Shown in pieces: positions 1 through 10,552 of a stretch of 64,000 bases of DNA (position 1 is its first letter; each line of letters starts with the position of its first letter). Source of the stretch: Andalucia godoyi (Eukaryota; Discoba; Jakobea; Jakobida; Andaluciidae). Position numbers and translations under genes: made by a program. The notes beneath the pieces are model-generated. The model made no database searches and was not told the DNA's origin. It saw nothing but the letters and a program-made list of their open reading frames with translations. The stretch lies in the NCBI GenBank assembly GCA_009859145.1, contig VRVR01000001.1, positions 310,001-374,000 of the forward strand. Reading direction: 5' to 3'.

Positions 1-1323
1 TCCTGAATCTGCCGCTTCAATACCCCGTTTTCGGCCTTCATCATTGTCAGAGGATCCAGCATTGAATGCAGCCCAGCCGACTGCGATCCAACCGACTGCG
101 ATCCAACCGACTGCGATCCAGCTGATTGCGATCCAGCTGACTGCGATGAAAGGGTGACGGAATGCGACTGCTGCACACTATGGTGATGATGATGGTGGTG
201 GTGATGCTGCTGTATCGACTGTGACTGGAGAGAGGCCTGGGGCTGCAGTTGTACGGACTGCAGACCGTCAGAAGGTGAAAGAGAGCCGGGAGTTGTTTCC
301 GCAGAAGACGTACATCTTCCAGCATCTGCACCGCTCAATCCTGCTCGTACCGACGTCTGTGAAAAGGTATAGACGGCGGACGAAATCGGAGGAGCAAAAG
401 GCGCTGAACTGGCAGACGAAGACATTGACGATCCGCTTGGCGCAGGCTGGGAAGCAAGGCGCCCTTTCGCATACGTAGCCCCTCGATTGGTACCATCCAG
501 TTTGCTTCGTTTGGCGGAGTGCATTTCCGACATTGACCGAAACTGGGGATCCTCCAGGAATCTCTTCCAGTCTCTTTTTCTGCTATTTGTAAACCAGTTG
601 TTCAACTGCGCGGCCGTGAATCCGGTTTCCTTGATTAGCTCTTCTTTTTCGATGTCCGTCGGATACGGATACGACAAGTGCTCCAGAAACCACCGTCGAA
701 GAAGCGCAATTGCAGAATCATATGATATGCGGTGACCGTAGCTCACAGAAGAGGCCGGCACCGCCGACTGGTGAGCAATCCTGAACGATGAAATCGGAGA
801 AACAGACGGCACGGATGAAGGCGACACATGCGTAACGCTCGACAATGTAGGAGCACCAGCGCCATTCGATGCAGTGGCACTGCCGCCGCTGCCGAAACTG
901 CCATTCTTTGCGGGTAGTGGAGCAATTCTCGTGTTAGACAACATCGCTTGGGACGAATGTGCCGCATCAGTTTGCGCTGGGCTTAAATTAGGGACAGAAA
1001 AAGACGCGGAAGTCGTGGTGACGTGAGAGGCATCACCTGCAAATTCCAACGATGCAGCTTTTGAGTCCACAGTAGCTGCTGCCGACGAATACGCGGCGGA
1101 AACAAGCGGTCTTGGAAAGTGCTCGAGCTGCGAAAGAGAGTCTGCGTGGGGCTGACGCTGACCATGCGAATCTGACTTACAGCTGTCATTGCAGACATAT
1201 GATGCGGGGCAGCCCACAGAATTAGAAGAACTCGCCGTTGTCCCTGTTGTCCCTGTTGCTTCATTCGGTTCTCGAACACCTGCAGAAGTCGATATACTAC
1301 TACTACTATTATTATTATTATTA

Positions 1324-1375
<52 letters not shown>

Positions 1376-1499
1376 TATTGTTATTATCACTCTTAGCAAT
1401 AGTCGCCGAAGTCGCCATCGTCGTAGTCGTACTGGGGGCATAATCATTCTGTGAAGCATCTAGCAGCGCCATGCAAACAAGAGTCTCCATCTCAGACAT
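1..1499 (-). CDS. TALE-class homeodomain protein (C-terminus cut by window edge)
   Basis: The minus frame stays open from an ATG at 1499 to the window edge, about 500 codons; a second in-frame ATG lies at 1490. The protein starts with low-complexity Ser/Asn runs (about 1300-1380). It then has a homeodomain at about 535-705 with the three-residue PYP loop (LSYPYPTDIEKEEL) and the recognition helix WFTNSRKRDWK, which mark the TALE superclass (KNOX/BELL/PBX/TGIF relatives). Downstream are a His run (about 185-205) and tandem 15-bp units (63-150) giving repeated SAGSQ/SVGSQ. The role as a nuclear DNA-binding regulator follows from the family; in algae and fungi TALE proteins often control mating or diploid programmes, but nothing here shows that. 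No partner domain such as KNOX or MEIS is visible upstream of the homeodomain. The C-terminus is outside the window. Confidence 0.85.
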
Positions 1500-1805
1500 T
1501 TGCGAGAGAGAAAGCAGTCAAAACTCAACAATATTCGAGAGGATTTCAGTTATCACAATATGAAAACACGTATTGCAGAAACGAGTGCTCTTTGAGCTTG
1601 TTGGTTATTCGGGAACTTGTTACAGAGAAAAATCGATAGTCCGAAAGCGGCCAAAGCGATATGCGTTCCAATCACCTTTGAAATCAGAGGAATAAACGCC
1701 TCAAGTTGACTCGTGTCTAGATATTTATTTACGCACGTTTTCGCAATTGAGAGGACTGATTGGTGACTGCTTCGTTTTACATACGAGAGAGAGAGAGAGA
1801 GAGAG

Positions 1806-1840
<35 letters not shown>

Positions 1841-1903
1841 CATGCAGAATGACGATGGAGAGGCATGAGAACCGTATCGTTGCTGCCATCGCTATGATGT
1901 CTA
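1500..1903. other. Intergenic spacer with GA/GT microsatellite
   Basis: This lies between the 5' end of the TALE homeobox gene and the 3' end of the MRG15 gene. It contains a compound (GA)n(GT)n microsatellite at about 1794-1836. I see no conserved gene; the short open frames here are products of the repeat. Confidence 0.6.
1794..1836. repeat. (GA)n(GT)n microsatellite
   Basis: A run of GA dinucleotides passes directly into a run of GT dinucleotides, 43 bp in all. It is a simple-sequence repeat in the spacer upstream of the TALE gene. Confidence 0.95.
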
Positions 1904-2783
1904 TCATCTTGCCCACCACTCGTCCGGTCGGTCGTCCAGCCACCGTGCAAACTTTTCCATAGAAGCCCTCCACATGGCCGCAGCCTCGACGTTCATTCTG
2001 GTGTGAACCACGAGTGTCGGAAGCTTGACGAACAACCGAAGCATAAAGTTCATTCCGACAAGTTCGCAGTATCTCTTATTCGGACTCTTATTTTCAGCCA
2101 ACTGGTCAAACAAAGACCGTTCTGCATCGTACAGCAACAACGCACTGAACGCCTCGTCGAAATACCCAAGACAAGCTTCCATCACAAGCTCATCCGTCTG
2201 CGAAATCTCCGCATTTTTGTCTTTCAGGTACTCCTTGTTCACAATCGCATGGACTGATTTGGTGTTCTTTTTGTGGGCGGACAGCTGGATGCCATCCACG
2301 ATGTTCCGATGCACAATCTGCTCCCATTCGTACACAACCCGCTTCTTCAGGCCTGTGGGAATCTCAAACAATATCTCGGCTCTCGTCACATCTTCAGAAG
2401 GTACTGTTCCACTCTCAATCGCACTCGAACGTCGTCGTTTGCGCTCCGAAACACTCATTCGGCGGCTTTCCTCAGGCTCCAGATGTCGCAACTTGTCCGT
2501 CTGAACCCACTCGTCATGCCCAGAACTCCATCCATAATAATGAACAAAGAACTGCGGCCCAGAATCATTCTTTTCGATAATCTACTCATCACCACCAAAT
2601 TTCAAATAATGAAAATTATTATTATTTAAAAATGATAAAACATGTGAGTCGCGAGGGTGAAAAAGCCAGTCATTTGAACTCTGGAAGAAGTAAAAGAAAA
2701 GAAGATAAAACACAAACTTTTGCCTTGTAGTAGGAACCTTCGGAAAGACATTCAATTATCTCCCCGACTCTAAACTCGGACAT
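1904..2783 (-). CDS. MRG15/Eaf3-family chromatin protein
   Basis: Two exons join into 247 residues. Exon 1 is 2783-2718 (MSEFRVGEIIECLSEG...). The intron is 2717-2582 (136 bp, GTTTGT...TAG, phase 0). Exon 2 is 2581-1904. Spanning the intron is a chromo-barrel domain (VHYYGWSSGHDEWV). The C-terminal 190 residues are an MRG domain (e.g. ALLLYDAERSLFDQL, NFMLRLFVKLP, WLDDRPDEWW). The size matches short MRG15/Eaf3 proteins. In the family the barrel binds methylated histone H3 tails, and the MRG domain docks HAT (NuA4) and HDAC (Rpd3S) complexes in the nucleus. The split is inferred from frame, splice sites and domain continuity. It is transcribed divergently from the cyclin-like gene. Confidence 0.88.
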
Positions 2784-3139
2784 GATGCGCGCGTGGGAAA
2801 TGCTCGGTCTTCGTTCATTCGCATACAATGAATACACAAACAAAGGGAGGAATGAATAAAGCCGGGTTCTCCGACAGCAAAAAAAGAAGCGCCAAAAGAA
2901 GCCCCAAAGAAGCGCGCTGGACTCAGTTGAGACTGGAGGCAATGTGTTTTTTATGCCACACACACACATGTGTGAAAAATAAATTAAAAAAACACGAAAA
3001 CTCGTGTCTCGCAGCTCAAACTGCGTCTTTTTTTCAGACCATTTTGCCTTTGAATTTAATTATATTGTCTTTTTTTGGACTGCTTCTTCTTTTTTAAATT
3101 TCAGTGATCGGAAATATCAGGGGTAAAGGGAGGCTGCTA
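2784..3139. promoter_or_regulatory. Divergent promoter region, MRG15 / cyclin-like
   Basis: This 356-bp spacer separates two genes read outwards, so it must hold both promoters. It is A/T-rich near the cyclin side, with T-runs at about 3028 and 3068-3090. I see no gene and no certain TATA element. Confidence 0.4.
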
Positions 3140-4406
3140 ATGGAGAGTCGCAACACAGGAGACATAACCGTTCAGGGCGTTCCGCTGTCAGATCTGCTGA
3201 AGGAAGCAGCGCGTTTCGAGATGACGGAGAACCAACACATTCGGGAATTCACAGTCGCCGTTCTGAAACGGTTCAGGGTTGTGTTCGCCCACATGTTTTC
3301 AGTCGGAGAAGTACGTTTCTCATTTCCCCCTCTCTCCCTTTATCACGGCAGTCCCGCGCGGTTTGCTAACGAAGAAACCAAAATCACGCTAATCTGGATC
3401 CAAAAAATTCCTTTTCAATACACAGGAATTATCGTTCGATGTTTCAACATTGTACTTGGCACGAGATCTAATGGTCCGCTATCTGCGTGTTGTCATGAAT
3501 GGCCTTCCGGTAAACGCAAGCATCCCAAACCGGATATTAGCAGAATCCTCGGCGGTGAACAGCAGCAGTATAGCAAGGGGAACGTCGGGAACCTTGATGC
3601 TGTTTGGGAAACGATCTCGCGATGCTGGTCAGCTCTCTTTCGGGCCATCGTGTGCAAATGCAGGGCACTTGCTCGCAACAGAAAGTCTTTCTTCTCACGA
3701 CAAAGAAAACTACTCTGCACTGGAGATCCGCGTGTCGGTTAGATCGGAGACTGACATTGACATGGATCTGGCGGTCCTTGCGATTCTGCAAATTGCGTCC
3801 AAGCTAAACGAACAGAGATCGAACCACCTGACACCGCAGCGCATCCGAACGATGTTCCCAATGTACTCCGCAAAGCAGATTCTGGACTTTGAAATGAAGG
3901 TCCTGCAAAAGATTGAATACAATCTTGCTGCGCTGTCCACATCGTTCCACTGGATTCAGACAATGACATCGGCGATGTGGCTGGGTGTTCCAGCGTGCGA
4001 CGACTGCGCTTTTCCTGTCCGTCTGCAGGAAATGAGGACGAATCTCTGCAAATCCGTCCAGAAGGAGGCTTTCCACTTCCTCGCTGCTGCCATGTTTTCG
4101 ATGCCGGAACTGTTCATGTACTCGGGTAAGACAATTGCTGCCAGCTGCGTCTCTATGGCAGTTCAACAAATCGAGTCCGAGGTGACCAATCGCTGGGCTC
4201 AAAACTTTCGTATGAATTCTCCGTTTCTTTTTCTCCATCTCCCCCGATGACAGCACGTCTCCTTCGCTGGTTTCTGCTCAACAATCAAACATGCTTACGG
4301 GTCACGATGCGCAGTCACCAGACACTTCCAACTCGACGAGAAAGTCCTCGAGTCGCAGACTGCCAAGCTCTGGGAAACGATTGTTTCGGAAGCCATCTCT
4401 TATTGA
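3140..4406 (+). CDS. Cyclin-like protein
   Basis: Three exons are predicted. Exon 1 is 3140-3310 (ATG at 3140). Intron 1 is 3311-3425 (GTACGT...CAG). Exon 2 is 3426 to about 4181. Exon 3 is 4254-4406 (HVSFAGFCSTIKHAYG...). Together they give about 359 residues. The middle part has a cyclin-box pattern: LAVLAILQIASKLNEQ, then a Tyr-containing turn and LDFEMKVLQKIEYNL. A second all-helical half follows (FHFLAAAMFSMPELF, AASCVSMAVQQIESE). A CDK-activating role is inferred from the fold; I cannot assign the subclass. The second donor is uncertain: GTGACC at 4182 keeps frame with exon 3, whereas the better-looking GTATGA at 4210 would change it. Confidence is high for a cyclin-fold gene and low for the exact 3' splice. 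Confidence 0.65.
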
Positions 4407-4430
4407 CGAGCGAAAGTCACGCTGCATGTC

Positions 4431-4946
4431 TTACGCGAAAGCGAACAATAAACCTGTCCCAATGAGCACACACAGAACGGAGAGAGTCGGGGAAGCAGAG
4501 CCGGACATCGACTGGAATGTTTCTGTGCACTTCGACGTGTCGGACCATGTAATCTGGATGCTGGCTGTCCAGTTGATGTAGTCAGGGGCGAGGCTTCCTT
4601 TTGGTGGCATTGCGTAGGCCGCAACATACGAAGTGCCGGCTGGCGCAGTAGCTTTTGGAACGGCAAGCCATGCGGACGTCGAAGGCTGAAAGGACTGACT
4701 GAGGAACGTAGTCCACCGAGATGAGTTGTTCGCGTCGCCGTACCAAAAGAAATACTTCTCAGTCCCATTTACGCCTCCCCAAGTGAACTTTGCGTAGTAC
4801 ACTTCCTGCCCGTTCAGATACTTTCCTGTGCAAGGCCAAGATGCTGATAGTGGAGACGGAGCCGGAAACACGTAACCAACACTTGTCTGAATGAGCACAA
4901 AGACAATGACGAATAAGCCGCAGGCAAACTGCCAGGATGTCATCAT
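4431..4946 (-). CDS. Secreted, probably GPI-anchored surface protein
   Basis: 171 residues. I chose the ATG at 4946 because it is followed directly by a signal peptide (MMTSWQFACGLFVIVFVL...); the longer upstream frame adds an unlikely soluble N-terminus. The ectodomain is rich in Trp, Tyr, Ser and Thr. It has several N-glycosylation sequons (NGT, NSS, NWT) and a few Cys residues. The C-terminus has small residues (SGSAS) and then a hydrophobic tail ending in FAFA with no basic residues after it, as in GPI-attachment signals. I recognise no family. The cell-surface location is inferred from topology. It is convergent with the cyclin-like gene, 24 bp away. Confidence 0.6.
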   Translation of the reverse strand: MMTSWQFACGLFVIVFVLIQTSVGYVFPAPSPLSASWPCTGKYLNGQEVYYAKFTWGGVNGTEKYFFWYGDANNSSRWTTFLSQSFQPSTSAWLAVPKATAPAGTSYVAAYAMPPKGSLAPDYINWTASIQITWSDTSKCTETFQSMSGSASPTLSVLCVLIGTGLLFAFA

Positions 4947-5400
4947 CAGAAAGAGCAGTTTCCGTGTCGTATCTGCATACGCTGGAGCACGCACTGCGGT
5001 GTGTTTTTGTAGAGGAAAGGGGAATTCGCAGGAGGATGTTGGAGAGACTGGAAAAGCGTATGAGAGATTGTGGATTGTTGGACCCAAATCGTTCAATGCG
5101 CATCGGATAGTTTTAGAATATGTGCTTACTTTGAAGTTCGGCCTTTGGAGCTTGGAGTTGAGAGCCGAATCCAGACTTCACCGAACGGGTAGACAGAAAT
5201 GTAACGGTCGTAAAAAACAATAAGACAGCGGGGTGGAGGGGGGGACAGTTTGGGGATTTTCCGGTGCAGAACAGGGCAGATCGTTCGTCAAAAAAAAATA
5301 TATGTAACGATATATAATTTAGATTTTTAAATATTTTAAATAAATTACAGAGAAACAAAATGGAAAATGGACGAAATGTAGCAACAAGGAGAAGGGGCAA
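4947..5400. other. Spacer, no gene seen
   Basis: This separates the start of the secreted-protein gene from the stop of the transporter gene on the same strand. It has an A/T-rich stretch at about 5287-5350 that may be the transporter's 3' region and a short G-run at 5230-5245. I see no coding or RNA gene. Confidence 0.4.
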
Positions 5401-6603
5401 TCATCCAAAAGCTTGTCTATCTTGGATGTATAGAATGATGAGCCCGACGCACGATCCCAAAACGCTGCCGCACTTGGTTGTGATGGCGTACTTGACTCTG
5501 TTCGTGACCATCATGATTTCCGTGGCGAGAATGCCATTCATTGCAGAAAACAGAAAGACGACAGAGGAAAGAACCCATATGATGGATGTAAGCCTCACGA
5601 TCAGAAAGAAGGAGAAGAAGCACATAAACTGCATTGGAAGCCCAACAAGCAGTGGAATGTACCATCGAAAATACGAGACTAGCCGGCCACACAGGTTCCC
5701 AATCAAGAAGGAGGCTGCCGCGATTCGTAAGTCTGAGCCCTCCACTCCAATGAGTGGGAACAATCCTGGTACAGTGATGTACACCAGCAATGATGACAAG
5801 AACTGGCATGCGAGATTGAACCTTTGTCCATTCGACTGGATTCGATCGAGATAGTCCGCAGGATCTGGGTCTTGGATGCTTGCCGGTGACAGCACAGAGG
5901 ATATCTCCTCATGATCTTCTCTTTCCCGGAACATGTAATACAAGTATCCAAGCAGCACGAGCCCCAAGCCATAAACACCAGACATTGTGATAAAGTACGG
6001 ACCTACCGAATCTGCAAATGCAAACGACAGCGCAACAGACAGCAGGCCGCAGAACGCCAGGCCAACACTGACAGACGTGGATTGCGAATGCTGCATCTTT
6101 TCTAAAAAGCGATGAGAACCAACAACAGAGGACTCGGACACTGCGTCTCTCGCAAACGAAAAGAACCCACCCGATGAAGAGTGCTGGTCTACAGCTTGGT
6201 AGTCGACTGCATTTTCAAAGAACGGACATGTCCACGACGCCAGTATTGTTGCAGCAGGAAAGACAATGGTAGCAACAAGCCCTCCGAGGGCCGCACAGAC
6301 ATACAAAATCGCCACCGATTTGAATGCAGCAAGGGCGATGGAGAGCGTTGTGGCCACTCCCAGTATGAATGCACCTAGAAGAAACAAGAATATATGATGA
6401 ACAATTGCATACGGCCGAAGAAGGAGGAGGATTCCCACAACAGTCGCGCTCTGATTCGCAATTCCCAGCCACACACCAACGCTTTTCCCATAATAATCTA
6501 CAAAAACATCAAGAGTCACAAAAAGAGACGTGCTGATCAAGAATATCCCAGTTCCAAGCATCAGCATGGACACATTGATCAGCAAGTACGCACACGAAAC
6601 CAT
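5401..6603 (-). CDS. Equilibrative nucleoside transporter (ENT/SLC29)-like membrane protein
   Basis: 400 residues from the ATG at 6603. Ten or eleven hydrophobic segments are visible, with a long polar loop in the middle (around residues 140-175 and 230-260). The later half has YITVPGLFPL and a following SFLIGNLCGRLVSY. These resemble the conserved ENT signature of a proline in a transmembrane helix followed by an N/D...GR helix. ENT proteins move nucleosides or bases down their gradient across plasma or vacuolar membranes. The length fits ENTs (400-480). A divergent major-facilitator protein is the alternative. No intron is needed. Confidence 0.55.
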   Translation of the reverse strand: MVSCAYLLINVSMLMLGTGIFLISTSLFVTLDVFVDYYGKSVGVWLGIANQSATVVGILLLLRPYAIVHHIFLFLLGAFILGVATTLSIALAAFKSVAILYVCAALGGLVATIVFPAATILASWTCPFFENAVDYQAVDQHSSSGGFFSFARDAVSESSVVGSHRFLEKMQHSQSTSVSVGLAFCGLLSVALSFAFADSVGPYFITMSGVYGLGLVLLGYLYYMFREREDHEEISSVLSPASIQDPDPADYLDRIQSNGQRFNLACQFLSSLLVYITVPGLFPLIGVEGSDLRIAAASFLIGNLCGRLVSYFRWYIPLLVGLPMQFMCFFSFFLIVRLTSIIWVLSSVVFLFSAMNGILATEIMMVTNRVKYAITTKCGSVLGSCVGLIILYIQDRQAFG

Positions 6604-7157
6604 GACGCACTGCAAAATGCAATTTCTTAATTTAAAATGCTTCTAAACCTTGAATATTGAATGCACGCCATATACACATACATATACGCACACACACACA
6701 CACACACACGCAATCGTAGTACTTGATAAAAATATAAAATACCTAGATTAAAAGAATATAATGAGCCAATTATATAATCGATAACGGAGCGGTCATTGAA
6801 AAATGGCTCGAGAGCAAAGTGTGTTATTTTGGCGGTCGAGTGAGCGGGGTGTCAACTCCCCGACGATGTGTAGCATCACTTGATGAGATCGGGAAAAATG
6901 CACAGCCATCCCCCAAATCGGGGAACAACCGCCGCCAGCGATGCAGAAAGAGGACAGAAGCAAATGAGCAGCAAACAGGGTCTTTTTCATGTGTTTGTTT
7001 CTTATGAATATGTATTAATCTTGTGAGCCGCACTGCTCTTCGATTTTGTTTTTGTGTTTTTGTGTTTTTTTTCTTTTGGGGGTTGTTTTTTTTGGTTTAG
7101 TTTTTGGTTTAGTTTTTGGTTTAGTTTTGTGGTATAGCCTGGGTGGCGGGGGTGAGA
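6604..7157. promoter_or_regulatory. Divergent spacer, transporter / ankyrin gene
   Basis: This is a 554-bp divergent intergenic region. It has a (CA)n tract at about 6688-6710. Three tandem copies of a TTTTTGGTTTAG-type unit lie at about 7090-7126, just upstream of the ankyrin gene start; these T-rich repeats could form part of its 5' leader. I see no gene. Confidence 0.45.
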
Positions 7158-9977
7158 ATGAGTAAGAAGAAGGGAGCGACACTGGAGCAGTCGTTGTTTC
7201 TGTCCATTGTATTGGATGATATCCCAAGTTTTGAATCTCTGATGCAGCAGGCACAGCACAAAGTCGACATGGTTGTGGAATCGCAGCGTGAAGTTGTTCC
7301 AAGCGGTATGTTCAACGAGGCTCTGACGGTTCGCGGTGCATACATCTCCGAGTTTAAAGTGAATGACAGTGTTTCTGTGTTTGTAGCTGATAAGAAGAAG
7401 GAGAAGCTTATCAAGGCTGCAGGTGTTGACGTGGAGAAAAAGTACAACATATTTACGTACGCCCTGCAAAAGATGAGTTCACAAGTTGTGATTGAGAAGC
7501 TCCTTGCATTGCCGCACTTGGATCCAAATGCGATTGACGAAGCATCGGGGTCGTCGCCATTCCACACTGCGATTTCCATCTGTGCAACAGCCGAGCAGGA
7601 TCCAATTCGCGCTTCGTTTCTGCACAGTATCGCGAAAAGGATCTTGGAAAAGTGCCCTTCGATGGAACTTGATTTTGAGGATCACCACGGAGATACTCCT
7701 CTAAGACTGTGCTTCTTCACTCTGCAACGGCTGCTGCAAGACAGTCCGTCACAGCCAGAAAGGACATCAGGCTCTGCGGAGCTGCCGGACAGTGTCAAGG
7801 CGCTGGAAGACATTGCAAGAAGTTTGATTGAAAGGGGGCTCCGAGAGCCTTGTATGGAAGACGCGTGGTTCAGTGCTGCAAAGAATGGGGATGAGGCCAT
7901 GCTTCAGATGCTCGTCCGAATACATCCTTCCATTGTGGGCGCGCAGGATGCAACTGGACGAACCGCTCAGTTTTATCTGGATGGCTCTCCCGGTACACTT
8001 CAGTGGATTGGAGACCTTCCTGGGGCGAGTGTTTCCACTGTTTCGTTTGAAGGCACGACATTTGTGGACGAGTTTTACGACAAAGAAGGCTGGTCAGATC
8101 GTTTAGAAAGAATTCTGTCCAAAGCATTGTCAACGGACGAGAAGAAAAGGTCGTATTCGTGGAATGCACAGCATCGCCCGGGAAAGAGGGCGCTGCTGCA
8201 TGATGCGGTAATTCGGGAAGATGTAGTCGGCTGTCAAGCGCTGATTGCAAAGTATGGGGCCTCGGTGGGTGTTGTGGACTTGTTGTTGCGCTCCCCGCTG
8301 CACTATGCAGCAGTCTTGCCAGAAACCCCGTCTTCGGATGGAACTCCTGTTCGATCCACTGTCCTTCTGAAGCTGCTGTTGGAAAATGGTGCCTCCGTGC
8401 GTGAAAGCGATCTGCAGGGAAACACGCCGCTGCACTTGGCTGCTCGGTACGGCCGATCAGGTTCGTTTGCACATCTGCTTGCTGCGGATAAGGATTCTGC
8501 AGCGTGCTCGTCCAAGAACTGGCAGGGCGAAACAGCGCTCCATTGCGCCGCCGCTGCAGGCCATCTCGAAATCGTGCAGATGCTTTTGGACGGGACAAAT
8601 GTTGATGTTGATGCGACGACAACTGGCACTCAACAGACAGCCCTTGACCTTGCAATCGAAAAGGGCCATGTGGAAGTCGCAACAGCTCTTCTCACTCTTA
8701 CGGAAAAGAATCTCCGTTCGGCAACCGCGACTACCGTGAATCTGCAGGAATGTATTCGCAAGTCATTGTGCGATCTTGCAGTGTTGGTGATCAAGAGATG
8801 GTCTGCAACCAAGTCTGAATACTCGCAGAAACTTGATCAGTATGAGGCACAAAAGAAGAAGCAAGCCGAAGATGAAGCTGCTGCGGAAGCAGAGGCGTCA
8901 AAGAAGGGAGCAAAGAAGGGCAAGGACGCACCAGCCCCTCCTGCGCCCCTGGAAAGACCAGCAATGCCTCCGGCTCTTTCAAAGCTGGACATCAACCACA
9001 AGCGACCATTTGGCTCGACACCAGGCGATCAAAAGGTTTCGGAACCTGGAGCTGTCAAAACTGCGGCGGCTGAGAATGAGTTCGCAGCAGACAACAGTTC
9101 TGACAGTACTGACATGCAGCCTGCTCCTGTTGTCGTCGTAATTGGAGAGTCGTTGCTTGTGTCGGCACTCCGATTTCGCCAGTGGGATGTCGCAGCTGCG
9201 CTTGTAGAGTCAGGTGCCACTGTAGACAATCTTACGATTCATATTGCAGCCGCGGTGAATGCTGCTCCGCTGCTGGAGAGTGTGTACTCGGATTCCCAAA
9301 TTGCCAAGGGTCTTGTGCCAAAGCTGTCGTGTACGATCTGCGAAGAAGAACAGGCGTACTTGAATGAAGCCCTCTCGACTGCGGAAGCGAAAGTGCCATT
9401 CTCCGTGGACTCGAGAGAGGAACGGGTCGCGACGCAGAGTGCGTTTTCAACATCTTGTGTTCCTGAAGAGACTGCGTTCCATGTTGCTGCTCGCTGCAGG
9501 TCGACGGATGCAGCAGCCGTGCTTCTGCAAGTTGCCGAGCGGCGGCCGAACTTGATTGACCGACCTGCTGAAGACGAATCGATCAATATTCGATTGTGGC
9601 TGCCGACGGGCCTCCGAGACATGCATGGAAATACCGTTCTCCATGCTGCATGTGGCGTGAATCACGTTTCCTTGCTTGAAACTCTCATTGTGAAGGCTGG
9701 TGAGACAGCGTCCGCTGCAGGACCGATTGATTTGGATGTTACGAATGCGGACGGCCAGACGCCGCTTATGGTGGCTGCACAAGCGAACGGGACGGATTGT
9801 GTGCAACTTTTAATGCAAAGCGGCGTGGATCTCGCAATGACGGACGTTCTGGGCAGATCGCCGTTCATTTGTGGTGTCCACGGAGGTGCCTCGGAATCGT
9901 CCAAACTTATCCAGCGTGCGATGTATGACCTACAGCAGCAGCAGCAGCAGCAGCAGCATCTGGAGCAACGTGTGTAA
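7158..9977 (+). CDS. Large ankyrin-repeat protein
   Basis: 939 residues from the ATG at 7158 (MSKKKGATLEQS). Clear ankyrin repeats occur in two blocks. The first is about residues 350-500 (e.g. GNTPLHLAARYGRSG, GETALHCAAAAGHLE, QTALDLAIEKGHVE). The second is about 820-920 (GNTVLHAACGVNHV, GQTPLMVAAQANGTD). Between them a charged linker rich in Lys/Glu/Ala (about 555-585) looks coiled-coil or disordered, followed by a Pro-rich patch. The C-terminus has a glutamine run (CAG repeat, 9935-9957). Ankyrin arrays bind proteins; no enzymatic domain is seen, so the function is unknown. The gene is a single exon, unusually long for this window. Confidence 0.85.
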   Translation: MSKKKGATLEQSLFLSIVLDDIPSFESLMQQAQHKVDMVVESQREVVPSGMFNEALTVRGAYISEFKVNDSVSVFVADKKKEKLIKAAGVDVEKKYNIFTYALQKMSSQVVIEKLLALPHLDPNAIDEASGSSPFHTAISICATAEQDPIRASFLHSIAKRILEKCPSMELDFEDHHGDTPLRLCFFTLQRLLQDSPSQPERTSGSAELPDSVKALEDIARSLIERGLREPCMEDAWFSAAKNGDEAMLQMLVRIHPSIVGAQDATGRTAQFYLDGSPGTLQWIGDLPGASVSTVSFEGTTFVDEFYDKEGWSDRLERILSKALSTDEKKRSYSWNAQHRPGKRALLHDAVIREDVVGCQALIAKYGASVGVVDLLLRSPLHYAAVLPETPSSDGTPVRSTVLLKLLLENGASVRESDLQGNTPLHLAARYGRSGSFAHLLAADKDSAACSSKNWQGETALHCAAAAGHLEIVQMLLDGTNVDVDATTTGTQQTALDLAIEKGHVEVATALLTLTEKNLRSATATTVNLQECIRKSLCDLAVLVIKRWSATKSEYSQKLDQYEAQKKKQAEDEAAAEAEASKKGAKKGKDAPAPPAPLERPAMPPALSKLDINHKRPFGSTPGDQKVSEPGAVKTAAAENEFAADNSSDSTDMQPAPVVVVIGESLLVSALRFRQWDVAAALVESGATVDNLTIHIAAAVNAAPLLESVYSDSQIAKGLVPKLSCTICEEEQAYLNEALSTAEAKVPFSVDSREERVATQSAFSTSCVPEETAFHVAARCRSTDAAAVLLQVAERRPNLIDRPAEDESINIRLWLPTGLRDMHGNTVLHAACGVNHVSLLETLIVKAGETASAAGPIDLDVTNADGQTPLMVAAQANGTDCVQLLMQSGVDLAMTDVLGRSPFICGVHGGASESSKLIQRAMYDLQQQQQQQQHLEQRV

Positions 9978-10324
9978 TAATAATAAAAATAATAATAATA
10001 ATTTAAAAATGTGCGTCTCTTTTTAGTGAAGAAGAACAACGTACGCGGATAAGGTTCATTGCAGTGTACTGTGCTCAGCACAGACAAACATATTTATGTA
10101 AAATAGATAATTCCAGGAGAGATCGTGAACAACCGAAAGACACCATGGTGAACGAAGAAGAAGCAGGAAGCAGCAACGCCCACACCTACACCGAGGAGCA
10201 CACAAGAGTCCGATGATGATGAAGAAGAAGAAGAAAGCCAATGTCCATTCTCTGACATTCCTGAAATGACAAATGCCGATGATGGACTTTTTCGAGCATC
10301 CATTCTTTCTTCTTGTTTCTTAAA
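9978..10324. other. Spacer with simple repeats
   Basis: This follows the ankyrin gene stop. It contains an AAT-type run at 9977-10005 (3' UTR side) and GAA/GAT trinucleotide runs at 10214-10236. The weak open frames are all repeat-driven. I see no gene. Confidence 0.5.
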
Positions 10325-10552
10325 TTACAAGAAGCGCGATTGAGACTTGGAAACTTCTGTTCCGCGAGCGTGAGCATCCCGAACGACTTGTTCACTGCGG
10401 AAGAACTGGTAGCACAGCACAGGCAGCGCGACTCCCCACATCAACACTCGCGCAGCTGTCCTTCCGTTGAACCGAAACTGATAGACGAGATTCTCGCGGT
10501 ATGCATTCCACTCTTCAACCGCTTGCGAAACGTGTGCTTTACCTCCTGCCAT
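10325..10552 (-). CDS. Small single-pass protein, possibly a complex I B15/NDUFB4-like subunit
   Basis: 75 residues from the ATG at 10552 (MAGGKAHVSQAVEEWN). The sequence has a polar N-terminus, then NLVYQFRFNGRTAARVLM, one hydrophobic stretch (VLMWGVALPVLCYQFF) and a charged C-terminus. Size, single membrane helix and charge pattern recall accessory complex I subunits of the NDUFB4/B15 type, but identity is weak. I keep this as a suggestion only. An extra 5' exon is possible. The frame is convergent with the ankyrin gene and divergent from LETM1. Confidence 0.4.
   Translation of the reverse strand: MAGGKAHVSQAVEEWNAYRENLVYQFRFNGRTAARVLMWGVALPVLCYQFFRSEQVVRDAHARGTEVSKSQSRFL

Noticed and set aside
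1189..1443. Plus-strand poly-leucine ORF
   Set aside because: It is the antisense of the serine/asparagine-coding repeat of the homeodomain gene.
7002..7469. Minus-strand ORF overlapping the start of the ankyrin gene
   Set aside because: It is antisense to coding sequence with low-complexity Lys/Gln runs from a T-rich leader.
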